From Verrucomicrobiota bacterium (GTDB lineage Bacteria; Verrucomicrobiota; Verrucomicrobiia; Limisphaerales; BJHT01): a stretch of DNA of 35,046 nucleotides. The position numbers and the translations under genes were made by a program. How positions within the stretch are numbered: the first letter of the stretch is position 1; each line of letters begins with the position of its first letter. The stretch is from positions 3,803 to 38,848 of the forward strand of contig BJHT01000027.1 in assembly GCA_014193395.1 (NCBI GenBank), given 5' to 3'. The notes under the pieces were generated by a model that had not been told where the DNA came from, ran no database searches, and was given only the letters and a program-made list of their open reading frames with translations. Of the stretch, positions 25,388 through 32,917 are shown in pieces.

Positions 25388-25827
25388 GGCGTGAGTGAAC
25401 CCACGAAGCGCTCGCCGGTCCGCGGATTCGTGAGCCGAAACGCGTCGGGGTCGAGTCGCTCGAACTGCCACGGTGCGGCGGGCGGGCGGCCGACGAGCGC
25501 GAGCGCAATTTGCAGCCACGCCACGCGCGCGGGCGGTGTACCGCGCGCGGCGTGGCGCTGGCCGGTGGCGGCTTCGATGCGCCAGGTGTCGGCGGTGAGG
25601 TGCGCGAGGACGAAGGAGAGGCCGGCCTTGGAGACGTCGAGAACGCACTCGCCATCGGTGCGCCTCCAAACTTGGAGGTCGATGACAACCTCGTCCGCAC
25701 CGCGGGCGGGCGTCCACACGGCCTGGCCGCTGCGCTGGTTCCAGCCGGGCGCGGAGGTGTCGATGCGCATCGGCGGCGCGGTGCGGCAGGCGCAGAGCAG
25801 CGCGAGGAAGAGGGTGAGAAGAGCCAA
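25384..25827 (-). CDS. Probable lipoprotein of the exporter operon (DUF3261-like)
   Basis: About 147 residues if started at TTG 25827, which places a lipoprotein signal at the N-terminus (ALLTLFLALLCAC, lipobox LLCAC). The mature part has a beta-rich pattern (VVIDLQVWRRTDGECVLDV, SFVLAHLTADTWRIEA) and ends GERFVGSLTP. Its small size, lipobox and four-base overlap with the MMPL exporter match the DUF3261-type lipoprotein of aryl polyene clusters. My family match is weak at sequence level and leans on context. The start is uncertain because no in-frame ATG or GTG lies near. The frame stays open upstream only through repeat DNA. Likely anchored in the outer membrane. Confidence 0.65.
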   Translation of the reverse strand: MALLTLFLALLCACRTAPPMRIDTSAPGWNQRSGQAVWTPARGADEVVIDLQVWRRTDGECVLDVSKAGLSFVLAHLTADTWRIEAATGQRHAARGTPPARVAWLQIALALVGRPPAAPWQFERLDPDAFRLTNPRTGERFVGSLTP

Positions 25828-26439
25828 TGGTAGCAGGGGTTGCGTGGGGGTCCTCGGATTCGCCCTCTCATTATCAATTGTGGTGAAAGTTCGTGCCGAG
25901 ACCGTTGTAACGAGAAACGCGTCCGTCTCCCTCGCCCCGTGAGGCACGAACGGGGAGAGGGCCGGGGAGAGGGGTGCTTCACCATCGCGACGGGGCCAAC
26001 ATTGCGGAGCGCCTCCTCTCCCCGACTCTCTCCTCCGTTCCGAACGGAGGAGAGGGAGATAGAGGCCCCGGTGCGGACTGCGCGAACTTTTGCAAAGACT
26101 GGTAGCGGCCGGCTTCAGTCCCGGGGCGGTCTGGGCTGGCGGGGGGAAACCGTTAAAACGGTTGCGCGTTCCTCCGGCCACAAACACCCGGTTGAAACCG
26201 GGTGCTAATGAGAAGAACTCGGCGCGCAGCCGTCGTGCGCGCACCAGCGCCGCGAACCGCCGAGGATTTCCCGCAGATTCAGAGCGACCACAGATGGGGA
26301 ATTCAATCCGTGGTCGCCTTGAATCTGCGGGAGGTTTTTGTGACGCGAGTTCGCGCGGCGTTTCGCGGCCCGATGCAGTTCGCGGGCGGGTCGCCCGCGC
26401 TCCTGGTGCGGGTTCGTGGAAAGGTGAACGACGCATGAT
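25828..26439. repeat. Gap filled by several palindromic repeats
   Basis: This 612-base stretch has no supportable gene. It holds a hairpin at 25926-25960 (CCCTCGCCCCGT / ACGGGGAGAGGG) and a perfect 13-base-arm hairpin at 26028-26054 (CTCTCCTCCGTTC). Two short perfect palindromes follow at 26148-26163 (AACCGTT..AACGGTT) and 26185-26204 (CACCCGGTT..AACCGGGTG). Then come a relative of the 80-bp element at 26269-26332 and a GCGGGCG..CGCCCGC hairpin at 26382-26398. Confidence 0.8.
26269..26332. repeat. Shorter relative of the 80-bp inverted-repeat element
   Basis: The arms TCCCGCAGATTCAGAGCGACCA and its near complement ending GAATCTGCGGGA match those at 16321-16400 and 16549-16628. The central spacer differs. 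Confidence 0.8.
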
Positions 26440-27684
26440 TCAGTCGAACCGGATGCGCGGCACGAGGGGACGGCGGGCCTGAAGTTTCACGAGCAGGAAG
26501 AAGATTCTCATGCGCCAGCGGATGGCCCAGCGGCCGGTGAGTTCGCCGGCGAGCGCGGCGTTCACGGCGGCGGGGATGCTCCACAGCTCGCGCGGTTCGA
26601 GGAAGAGTTCCATGAAGGGCTTGGTGTAAAACTGCTCGACCATCTCCCAGTAAAACCGCAGCGCGCTGAAGGTTTTCCGCTCGTAGCGCGCGAGCCGCCA
26701 CGACGTGCCAAACGGCTGGCGCAGACAGGCCTCGACCGTCTCGGCGGCAAGCCTGCCGGAGAACATCGCGAGGTAAACGCCCGCGGAAAAAATCGGGTCC
26801 ATGAACCCGGCGGCGTCGCCCACGCGCAGCAGGCGTGGGCCGGTGAGGCGGCGGTTGTAGTAGGAGAAATCGCCGGTGGTCTGGAACTCGCCGACGAGCC
26901 GCGCGTCCTGCATCCGCGCGCGCAGCACGGGGCTGGTGGCGACGAGGCGGTGGAAGAGTTCCTCCGGCGGCGTCTTCGCGGCGGCGAACTCCGCGGCGTC
27001 CAGCACGCAGCCAACGCTGATTTTCGTGGCGGAAATGGGGATGAACCAGAACCACTTGTCCGCCAGCCGCACGATCACGGTGTCGCCGCCCGGCGCGCCG
27101 TCGTCGCGCACGACGCCGGTGAAGTGGCCGAAGAGCGAGAGCTTCTTCAGGTTCGGATGAATGACGCGCAGGCCCTCCTGATTGCCCGTCACGTTGCCGC
27201 GCCCGCTGGCATCAATGAGGAAGCGCGCCTCGAACTTGTGCGGTGCGCCCGCGGGGTCGGCGGCTTCTACGCGCACGCGGTCGGCGAGCTGCTCGAAGCG
27301 CTGGAATCTCCAGCCCTCGCGCACCCCCGCGCCTTTGGACGCGGCGTTCTTCAGGAGCAGGTGATCGAAGACGGAGCGCTCGACTTGAAACGTCTGCGGC
27401 TCCTCGGTGAAGCGCCCCTCGCGAAACACGAGCTTCAGCGACTTGCGGCCGTTGCCGAGATGGAACTGCGCGCCGGTCTTCCGCGGAAAGCCCGCGGCCT
27501 CGAGCGCGGGGAGCACGCCCAGTTCCGCGAAGATCGGCCAGTTGTAAGGGAGCAGCGATTCACCAATGTGAAAGCGCGGGAAGCGCTCGCGCTCGAGCAC
27601 GATCACCCTGCGCCCGCGCGCCGCCAGCAGCGCCGCGACGGTCGAGCCGCCGGGGCCGCCGCCAATGATAATCGCATCGTTCAC
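26440..27684 (-). CDS. FAD-dependent halogenase-like oxidoreductase
   Basis: A protein of 414 residues from GTG 27684, preceded by AAGGAG at good spacing. The dinucleotide fold IIGGGPGGS lies at residues 6-14, followed by FPRFHIGESLLP (35-46). K69 is in GFPRKTGAQFHLG, which aligns with the catalytic-lysine region of phenol/pyrrole-type flavin halogenases. The WxWxIP motif is W211-F-W213-F-I-P, and the second FAD motif is LLRVGDAAGFMDPIFSAGV. These hallmarks fit a flavin-dependent halogenase acting on an aromatic or carrier-bound substrate. Non-halogenating relatives (geranylgeranyl reductase-like) share much of this, so the reaction is not certain. It is on the same strand as the exporter set but separated by 612 bases of repeats. 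Some aryl polyene and flexirubin-type pigments are halogenated, which fits the context. Confidence 0.87.
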   Translation of the reverse strand: MNDAIIIGGGPGGSTVAALLAARGRRVIVLERERFPRFHIGESLLPYNWPIFAELGVLPALEAAGFPRKTGAQFHLGNGRKSLKLVFREGRFTEEPQTFQVERSVFDHLLLKNAASKGAGVREGWRFQRFEQLADRVRVEAADPAGAPHKFEARFLIDASGRGNVTGNQEGLRVIHPNLKKLSLFGHFTGVVRDDGAPGGDTVIVRLADKWFWFIPISATKISVGCVLDAAEFAAAKTPPEELFHRLVATSPVLRARMQDARLVGEFQTTGDFSYYNRRLTGPRLLRVGDAAGFMDPIFSAGVYLAMFSGRLAAETVEACLRQPFGTSWRLARYERKTFSALRFYWEMVEQFYTKPFMELFLEPRELWSIPAAVNAALAGELTGRWAIRWRMRIFFLLVKLQARRPLVPRIRFD

Positions 27685-27947
27685 TCCGCTCCTTCTAACG
27701 GCGATTGGGGAAGAGTCCAAGGCTGAGCACGGTGCGCATTGCGTGGTGACGAGTGAAAACGTTGGTCGCGGTGAGGGGAGTGGTTCGCAAGCGCCGCCTC
27801 CGGCTGCTCTTGATATGGAGCGCAGGAGCCGCAAGTGATTGGTCGCGGAGCGATGGTTGAGGGTCGCCGTGTGCGCCGACCCAAGGTTGGCGGTGGGAAG
27901 CCGGGTGGTTTCGGCCTTTTGGAAAGCGAATTAAGAGCGGCGTTCTT

Positions 27948-28040
27948 GGGCGCAGCACGGTGGAGCGAAATGAGGTGCGGATGAATCGCCGCGGCCCTCG
28001 AACGGGCGGACGTTGCTGCGGCCGGGGACGGCCGCACTCC
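27948..28040. repeat. Roughly 110-bp inverted-end element, copy 1 (left end decayed)
   Basis: The right end (28012-28040, GTTGCTGCGGCCGGGGACGG...) is identical to that of copy 2 at 29518-29546. The left end retains only GGGCGCAGCA. Similarity to copy 2 continues past the right end to about 28090. The gap 27685-28154 otherwise holds no gene I can support. Confidence 0.8.
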
Positions 28041-28121
28041 GGGGCGGTGCATCGGGCGCACGACGGGTCCCCGCTCGCAGCGCGTGGACAAAGCTTTGCA
28101 GCCCCCGGGCGGGTCTGAAGC

Positions 28122-28147
28122 GTCCGCCTTGTCACCTCGGCGGCCAC
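28122..28147 (-). repeat. REP-like hairpin repeat, copy 5 (after DUF4143 stop)
   Basis: Reads GTGGCCGCCGAGGTGACAAGGCGGAC on the minus strand, starting seven bases beyond the stop of the DUF4143 gene (28155). It is the same unit as at 18734, 20700 and 21993. Confidence 0.75.
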
Positions 28148-28154
28148 GGCCGAT

Positions 28155-29384
28155 TCAGGCAGCCCACAATGATTGCACGGGGACGAGCCAGAGCTGGTCG
28201 CCGGAGGGCACCACTTGATCGCCCAGATAGAGCATCACCCCGCTGCGGAATTTCCGGCCGAGCTGGTCGCGCAAGGCCTGAAGGCCCGCGAAGTCCGCGG
28301 CCGCTACGGTGGCGCTGGCTTTTACTTCGACCGCCACGACCGAGCGGTCAGGCTGCTCCAAGACCACATCCACTTCCACGCCCGTCGCGGTGCGGAAATG
28401 GTGGAGGGTCGTCCGCGGAGCGGCCCAGGTGATCTGTTTTCGGAGCTCGCCCACGACGAAGCTTTCCAGCAGCCGGCCGAGCAACGGGCGGTCTTCGGCC
28501 AGCCAGGGAGTGTCGGCGCCGAGCAGATGGCACGCGAGGCCGCTGTCCACCAGGTGCAGCTTGGGCGCTTTGACCAGGCGCTGGCCGAGATTGGCCGACC
28601 ACGCGGGCAGGCGGTGGATGAGAAAGACAGTTTCCAGCAGGGCGAGGTAGCGGGTCAGCGTCGTGTGCGGCAGGGCGGCGTCGCGGCCCACGTCGGCGAG
28701 GTTCAGCAAGCCGGAGGTCCGGGCGGCCAGCAGCTTCAGGAGGTTTGGCAGGTTGTGCAGTCCGTCCACCCGCGCCAGTTCACGCACGTCGCGTTGCAGG
28801 ATGGTCGAGAGGTAGGCGGCAAACCATGCGGCGCGGCGATCGGGGTCTTCGCGCTGGGTCGCCTCCGGATAGCCGCCGCGCGTCAACCGGGCCGCGAGAT
28901 CATCCCGACCCCGCGGCGCTTTCGACTTGCCGATGGTGCCGGCGAAACACCGGGGCACGAAGCCCTCGATGACCCCGGCCAGTTCGCCGGCGGAAAAGGG
29001 AAACAGCGGGATGATCTCCATGCGCCCGGCCAGCGATTCGGCGAGCCGCGGCAGGGTCAGCACGTTCGCCGAGCCGGTGAGCAGGAAGCGACCGGGCCGA
29101 CGATCCCGGTCCACGGCGAGCTTGATGGCCGGGAACAACTGCGGCGCCTTTTGGATTTCATCAAGGACGACGGGGCCGGCGAGGTTGCGGACAAATCCGG
29201 CGGGATCGCCGGCGGCGAGGCCGAGCGTGGCGGCGTCATCCAGCGTGAAATACTGCGTGCCAGTGCGGGCGGCGACGGCCTGGGCGAGCGTGGTCTTGCC
29301 GGTCTGGCGTGCGCCATTGAGCAGCACGACCGGCGTGTCGGCCAGGGCGCGGTCGATGGAGGTCTGAATGTGCCGCCGAATCAT
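28155..29384 (-). CDS. AAA ATPase with DUF4143 domain
   Basis: A protein of 409 residues from ATG 29384. The N-terminal AAA_14 ATPase has Walker A LNGARQTGKTTLA (22-34) and Walker B VVLDEIQ (72-78), followed by LLTGSANV, a sensor-like segment. The C-terminal DUF4143 domain (about 200-370) shows the usual LETVFLIHRLPAW, KLHLVDSGLACHLLG and LLESFVVGELRKQ. It ends with a PD-(D/E)xK-like pattern, EVDVVLE...VVAVEVKAS. This is a widespread, often mobile single-gene family of uncertain function. The frame remains open upstream to 29786, but only through repeat DNA, so that extension is rejected. Copies of a ~110-bp element lie in direct orientation on both sides. Confidence 0.92.
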   Translation of the reverse strand: MIRRHIQTSIDRALADTPVVLLNGARQTGKTTLAQAVAARTGTQYFTLDDAATLGLAAGDPAGFVRNLAGPVVLDEIQKAPQLFPAIKLAVDRDRRPGRFLLTGSANVLTLPRLAESLAGRMEIIPLFPFSAGELAGVIEGFVPRCFAGTIGKSKAPRGRDDLAARLTRGGYPEATQREDPDRRAAWFAAYLSTILQRDVRELARVDGLHNLPNLLKLLAARTSGLLNLADVGRDAALPHTTLTRYLALLETVFLIHRLPAWSANLGQRLVKAPKLHLVDSGLACHLLGADTPWLAEDRPLLGRLLESFVVGELRKQITWAAPRTTLHHFRTATGVEVDVVLEQPDRSVVAVEVKASATVAAADFAGLQALRDQLGRKFRSGVMLYLGDQVVPSGDQLWLVPVQSLWAA

Positions 29385-29431
29385 GGTGAGATATTCACCA
29401 GTTGGTGGGGAATTTGCAAGCAGCGGGCGGA

Positions 29432-29546
29432 GGAGTGCGGCCGTCCCCGGGCGCAGCAACGCGACGTGGAACGAAGTGAGGTGCGGGTGAATTTCCACGG
29501 CCCTCGTGCGGGCGGACGTTGCTGCGGCCGGGGACGGCCGCACTCC
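29432..29546. repeat. Roughly 110-bp inverted-end element, copy 2
   Basis: The left end 29432-29460 and right end 29518-29546 are inverted with 28 of 29 bases matching. The interior contains GTGAGGTGCGGGTGAAT, shared with copies 1 and 3. Together with copy 3 and the spacer, it fills the 414-base gap 29385-29798, which has no gene. Confidence 0.85.
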
Positions 29547-29638
29547 GGGGCGGTGGATCTGGCGCGCGTCCGGTCTCCGGTCGCAGCGCGTGCGCAAGGG
29601 AGAGCACGCTTTGGGTTTTCTCCAGCACCCGCTCGGGT

Positions 29639-29670
29639 GCGGGGCCGCTGCGGGCGGGGACCGCCCGCGC
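29639..29670. repeat. Palindromic repeat identical to one in the response regulator gene
   Basis: Thirty-two bases identical to the reverse complement of 3171-3202. It lies in the spacer between copies 2 and 3 of the 110-bp element. Confidence 0.8.
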
Positions 29671-29679
29671 GTCGGGAGC

Positions 29680-29789
29680 GGAGTGCGCCCGTCCCCGGGC
29701 GCAGCAACGTGGAGCGACGTGAGGTGCGGGTGAATCTCGGCGGCCCTCGTGTGGGCGGGCGATGCTGCGGCCGGGGACGGCCGCACTCC
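29680..29789. repeat. Roughly 110-bp inverted-end element, copy 3
   Basis: The left end is at 29680-29708 and the right end at 29761-29789. Same interior as copies 1 and 2. It ends ten bases beyond the stop codon of the beta-helix gene (29799). Confidence 0.85.
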
Positions 29790-29798
29790 GGAGGGCGC

Positions 29799-32507
29799 TT
29801 ACTTCACGCTGAGTTCGAGGTTGTCGAGGTAGATGGCGGTGTGGGCGTCGGCGTTGCAGATGAAGCCGAGCCAGTGGAGGGATTTCCACGCGGGGTTGGT
29901 GGATTTGAGGCCGGGAAATTTTTGCACCGGCCGGCCGGGGAGGGTGACGGCGAGGTCCCAGGTACCGGTGGCGTGGTCGCCGAGGCCGGTCAGAATTTCG
30001 AGGTGAAACCATTGCCCGGTCGGAACGGCGAGCAGCGGTTGACCGGCCACGCGCAACTGGCCGGCTTCGAGGTTGATCGACGGGCCGGTGAGGAAGGGCG
30101 AGGCGTTGTCGCGCCAGTCGTGCCGGAGGATCGCGCCGGCCTCGAGGCGGAGGTCGCAGGCGAAGCGGACGAAGCCGGTGGTGTGGTTGGGCTGGTAGTA
30201 GAGGTGCGGGTTGAAGCGTTGTTTCAGGCCGGGGGCGTCGGTGAGTTTGAGGCTGTGTTGACCGCTCGCAGCGGTCTCGGCGGTGACGGCGATGGCGTCG
30301 CCGAGGCCCTCGGTTTTGAGAACGGCGCCGCGCAGGAATTTGGCGCCGACGGGCAGGCTCTCGAAGTCTTCGCGCAGCGTGAGCGCGGCGGTGGCGTTCG
30401 GCGCGGGCGGGGTGGCGAAGGGGGGGTAGGTCACGCTGCGGGCAACCCCCAGCCACGCGCTGTCGCCGTAAACGCCGGCCTGCGAATAATCGAACGGGCG
30501 GAAACCAATCTTTGCAGCGGGCGAGCCGGGCCGCAGGCGGAAGTCGCCCTGCTCGGGGGCGACGAATCCGGGGTCGGCGACGAGGGAGCCGGCGTCTTTG
30601 CCGGTGGCCTGCCAGGCGGCGAAATTCATCCCGGCGAAGTCGGGCGCGGTGCCGCGGGCGTCCCAGTAGAGGTTGTGGGCGAGGATGACCTGCGGGTCCT
30701 TCCAGTGGCTGGTGAAGAGGGTGCCTTCGTTCCAGAGGACGATGTTGTTGGAGGCGGAAAAGGAGACGTGCGGTTCGACGCGGCTGCGTTGCAACTGCCC
30801 TTCGCGGGAGTAGGCGAGGATGTTGTTCCGCAGGATGTTTTCCTTGCCGTAATGCTGGTGGTAACTGCCGGTCTTGGTGCGATAGACGAGGTTGTTTTCC
30901 ATCACGATGCCGGTGCTGCCCTCGTCGTTGTAGAGGCCCCAGCCGCCGTAGCTCCAGGAGAGGATGTCATGGATGACATTCCCGTTGAGCGTGGTGCCGC
31001 TGGACGAGCCGAGGGTGTAGATGCCGCCCAGGTCGCTGAGGTAGCCCCAGCCGAGGTGGTGAATGTGATTGAAGTCGATGTGATTGCGCACCGCGAGGCT
31101 TTCACCGTAACCCCAGCTCCAGCCCGCCGAGACGCCGGTGTAAAAGAAGTCGGCGATTTCATTGTGCGTCACCTGGTTGTCGCCGCTGTGGCCGATCCAC
31201 ACACCGACGGCGCACGGGAAGACGCGGCCACCGTGGCGGATGATGTTGTTGTCCACGATCGTGTGGCTCGTGCGGGCCGCCGGGTGGGCGGCGATGGCGG
31301 TTTCGCCGATGCGCACGCCGCCCGCACCGAGATCGTGGAGGTGGCAATGGCGGACGAGATTGTCGCGGCAGCCGCGCCGGAACCAGAGGCCGTAAATGCC
31401 CACATGGGCGATCTCGCAATCGGCGAACGTGATATTCCGCGCGCCGTCCGCCAGGACCGCGGCCGCGACGGGCGCAGCGGCCTGCGCGGGTTCGACCCCG
31501 CCGGGCGGCGTGAGCCATTGGGAGTGGTGGAAGGAGAGACCCTGGAAGGTGAGGTGCTCGACGAATTTTCCGGCGGCGGCATCGCCTTGGAAGACGAGGA
31601 GTTTTTCGGAAACGGGGGCGACGACTTCGGCGCGAGTGAGGTCCTCGCCGGGACGCGGCCGGTAGAAAAGCGTGCCGTTGCGGGCGAGGAACCACTCGCC
31701 GGGTTCGTCGAGCGCACCGAGAAAATTTTCGAGCAGGTAGCCGGTGTTTCGCACCAGCGGGTTCCACGGTTTCATGCCCTCGCCGGTGGTGACGAGCGTG
31801 CCGGCGGCCGGATCGACGCGGTCGAGGAAGCGGCGGGTGTTGTCCCATTTGTGATAGGCGAGGAGGTTCACGTCGCGGATTTCGGCAGGGGTGAGCGCGG
31901 CGAGGGCGCGGACATCTTCGGGACGCGCGATGATGGTCTGGCGCGCGCGTTTGGGCCGCTGGCCGGCCGCGGCGGGATCGAGCGCCTCCTCGGTCACGTC
32001 GGTCATGTAATGGAAAAACTGGTTCGGCGTGCGGGCGCGGACGGCACGCTGGCCGTTGACCCAGAGCTGCTCGAAGTACCAGCGGCCCGCGGCGACCTCG
32101 GGGATCTGAGCGGTCCACAGGCCGTTGGCAGCGGGTTGAAATCCACCGATGCGCCGGCCGCCGCTGAGGACGGGGCGCGCGCCGGGGGCGGCCGCGAAAG
32201 TGATGGGCGCGGTGGCGGTGCCGCTGTCGGCTGGCTCGAGGATGAACGCGCTGGTCAGCGGGTAGGTGCCCGCGGCGACGCGGACGTGGATGGGTTCGCG
32301 CAAGGGGGCGGCGGCTTTGAGGCGGCGCAACGCGGCGCGGGCACCGTCGAGCGAGGCGAGCGGGCCGTCGGTGCGCGCGGGGTTGGGGCGGGCGAGCTGG
32401 CCGGACCATTGGTCATTGCCGTCGGGAGCGAGAAAGAAGGTGGCGGCGGGGGCATCGCAGAGGCACAGGGCGACCGTGAGCGTACAAAACAGGGCGCGGA
32501 GTTGCAT
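29799..32507 (-). CDS. Secreted right-handed parallel beta-helix protein
   Basis: A protein of 902 residues from ATG 32507, with a signal peptide ([22 protein letters not shown]). It begins [19 protein letters not shown], then a pectate-lyase-like entry ([18 protein letters not shown]). The central region of repeated strands includes [34 protein letters not shown] and [12 protein letters not shown], each with turn Asn/Gly residues, typical of parallel beta-helix polysaccharide lyases or hydrolases. Residues about 710-902 form a C-terminal beta-sandwich of concanavalin/LamG appearance ([13 protein letters not shown]...[10 protein letters not shown]). It probably acts on an external polysaccharide, which suits the nearby sulfatase. 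The catalytic residues and substrate are not identifiable. Upstream open sequence to 33059 overlaps the next gene and is rejected. Confidence 0.9.
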   Translation of the reverse strand: MQLRALFCTLTVALCLCDAPAATFFLAPDGNDQWSGQLARPNPARTDGPLASLDGARAALRRLKAAAPLREPIHVRVAAGTYPLTSAFILEPADSGTATAPITFAAAPGARPVLSGGRRIGGFQPAANGLWTAQIPEVAAGRWYFEQLWVNGQRAVRARTPNQFFHYMTDVTEEALDPAAAGQRPKRARQTIIARPEDVRALAALTPAEIRDVNLLAYHKWDNTRRFLDRVDPAAGTLVTTGEGMKPWNPLVRNTGYLLENFLGALDEPGEWFLARNGTLFYRPRPGEDLTRAEVVAPVSEKLLVFQGDAAAGKFVEHLTFQGLSFHHSQWLTPPGGVEPAQAAAPVAAAVLADGARNITFADCEIAHVGIYGLWFRRGCRDNLVRHCHLHDLGAGGVRIGETAIAAHPAARTSHTIVDNNIIRHGGRVFPCAVGVWIGHSGDNQVTHNEIADFFYTGVSAGWSWGYGESLAVRNHIDFNHIHHLGWGYLSDLGGIYTLGSSSGTTLNGNVIHDILSWSYGGWGLYNDEGSTGIVMENNLVYRTKTGSYHQHYGKENILRNNILAYSREGQLQRSRVEPHVSFSASNNIVLWNEGTLFTSHWKDPQVILAHNLYWDARGTAPDFAGMNFAAWQATGKDAGSLVADPGFVAPEQGDFRLRPGSPAAKIGFRPFDYSQAGVYGDSAWLGVARSVTYPPFATPPAPNATAALTLREDFESLPVGAKFLRGAVLKTEGLGDAIAVTAETAASGQHSLKLTDAPGLKQRFNPHLYYQPNHTTGFVRFACDLRLEAGAILRHDWRDNASPFLTGPSINLEAGQLRVAGQPLLAVPTGQWFHLEILTGLGDHATGTWDLAVTLPGRPVQKFPGLKSTNPAWKSLHWLGFICNADAHTAIYLDNLELSVK

Positions 32508-32623
32508 CGGCGGCGATAGTGGGGAGGACGGGGACCGGACGCAAGGTGGCGGCAGCCTCACCGGCGTCAGCAGCGCCGCCCATGGCGGTTGGTGAATGAC
32601 CGCCGTGGGCTGCCCACGGCCCC

Positions 32624-32652
32624 GGAGTGCGGCTGTCCCCGGCCGCAGCGAC
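32624..32652. repeat. Single end of the 110-bp element
   Basis: GGAGTGCGGCTGTCCCCGGC followed by CGCAGC matches the left end of copies 2 and 3 with a few changes. I saw no matching partner nearby. The gap 32508-32917 shows no other feature. Confidence 0.6.
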
Positions 32653-32917
32653 GCCCACACGGCGCCAGAGCTGATGCTTGCGACGATTTTGGAACACACG
32701 GTGTGCCGGGGGCAACGCACATCAGCCGTGCGCAGTGCCTCCCCATCCGCGCCAACACCTGGATCTTCACCAGCCAAGTTGGTTTTGCATAGGCAACATG
32801 AATTTGGCCAACGCGATCGGGCGGTCTCCACGGCGTCGTGGTCAACTGCGGGCGGGCTTCGCCGTCCCGAATTGCTGGTGTGATCGGGGCGTCGGAGGCC
32901 GCATCGCACGCATCTCC

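Noticed and set aside
25828..26436. Open extension of the lipoprotein frame to 350 residues
   Set aside because: The added residues are encoded entirely by stacked palindromic repeats, and the lipoprotein signal would be internal.
29385..29786. Open extension of the DUF4143 frame to 543 residues
   Set aside because: The extra residues are translations of element copies 2 and 3. The ATPase domain starts normally at 29384.
27948..29789. Possible CRISPR-like array from repeated ~30-base units
   Set aside because: The units are inverted ends of ~110-bp elements at irregular spacing with shared, not unique, interiors. No cas genes are present.
28173..32519. A 1448-codon plus-strand open frame
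   Set aside because: It is antisense to the DUF4143 and beta-helix genes and has no domain. Long antisense frames are expected at this GC content.
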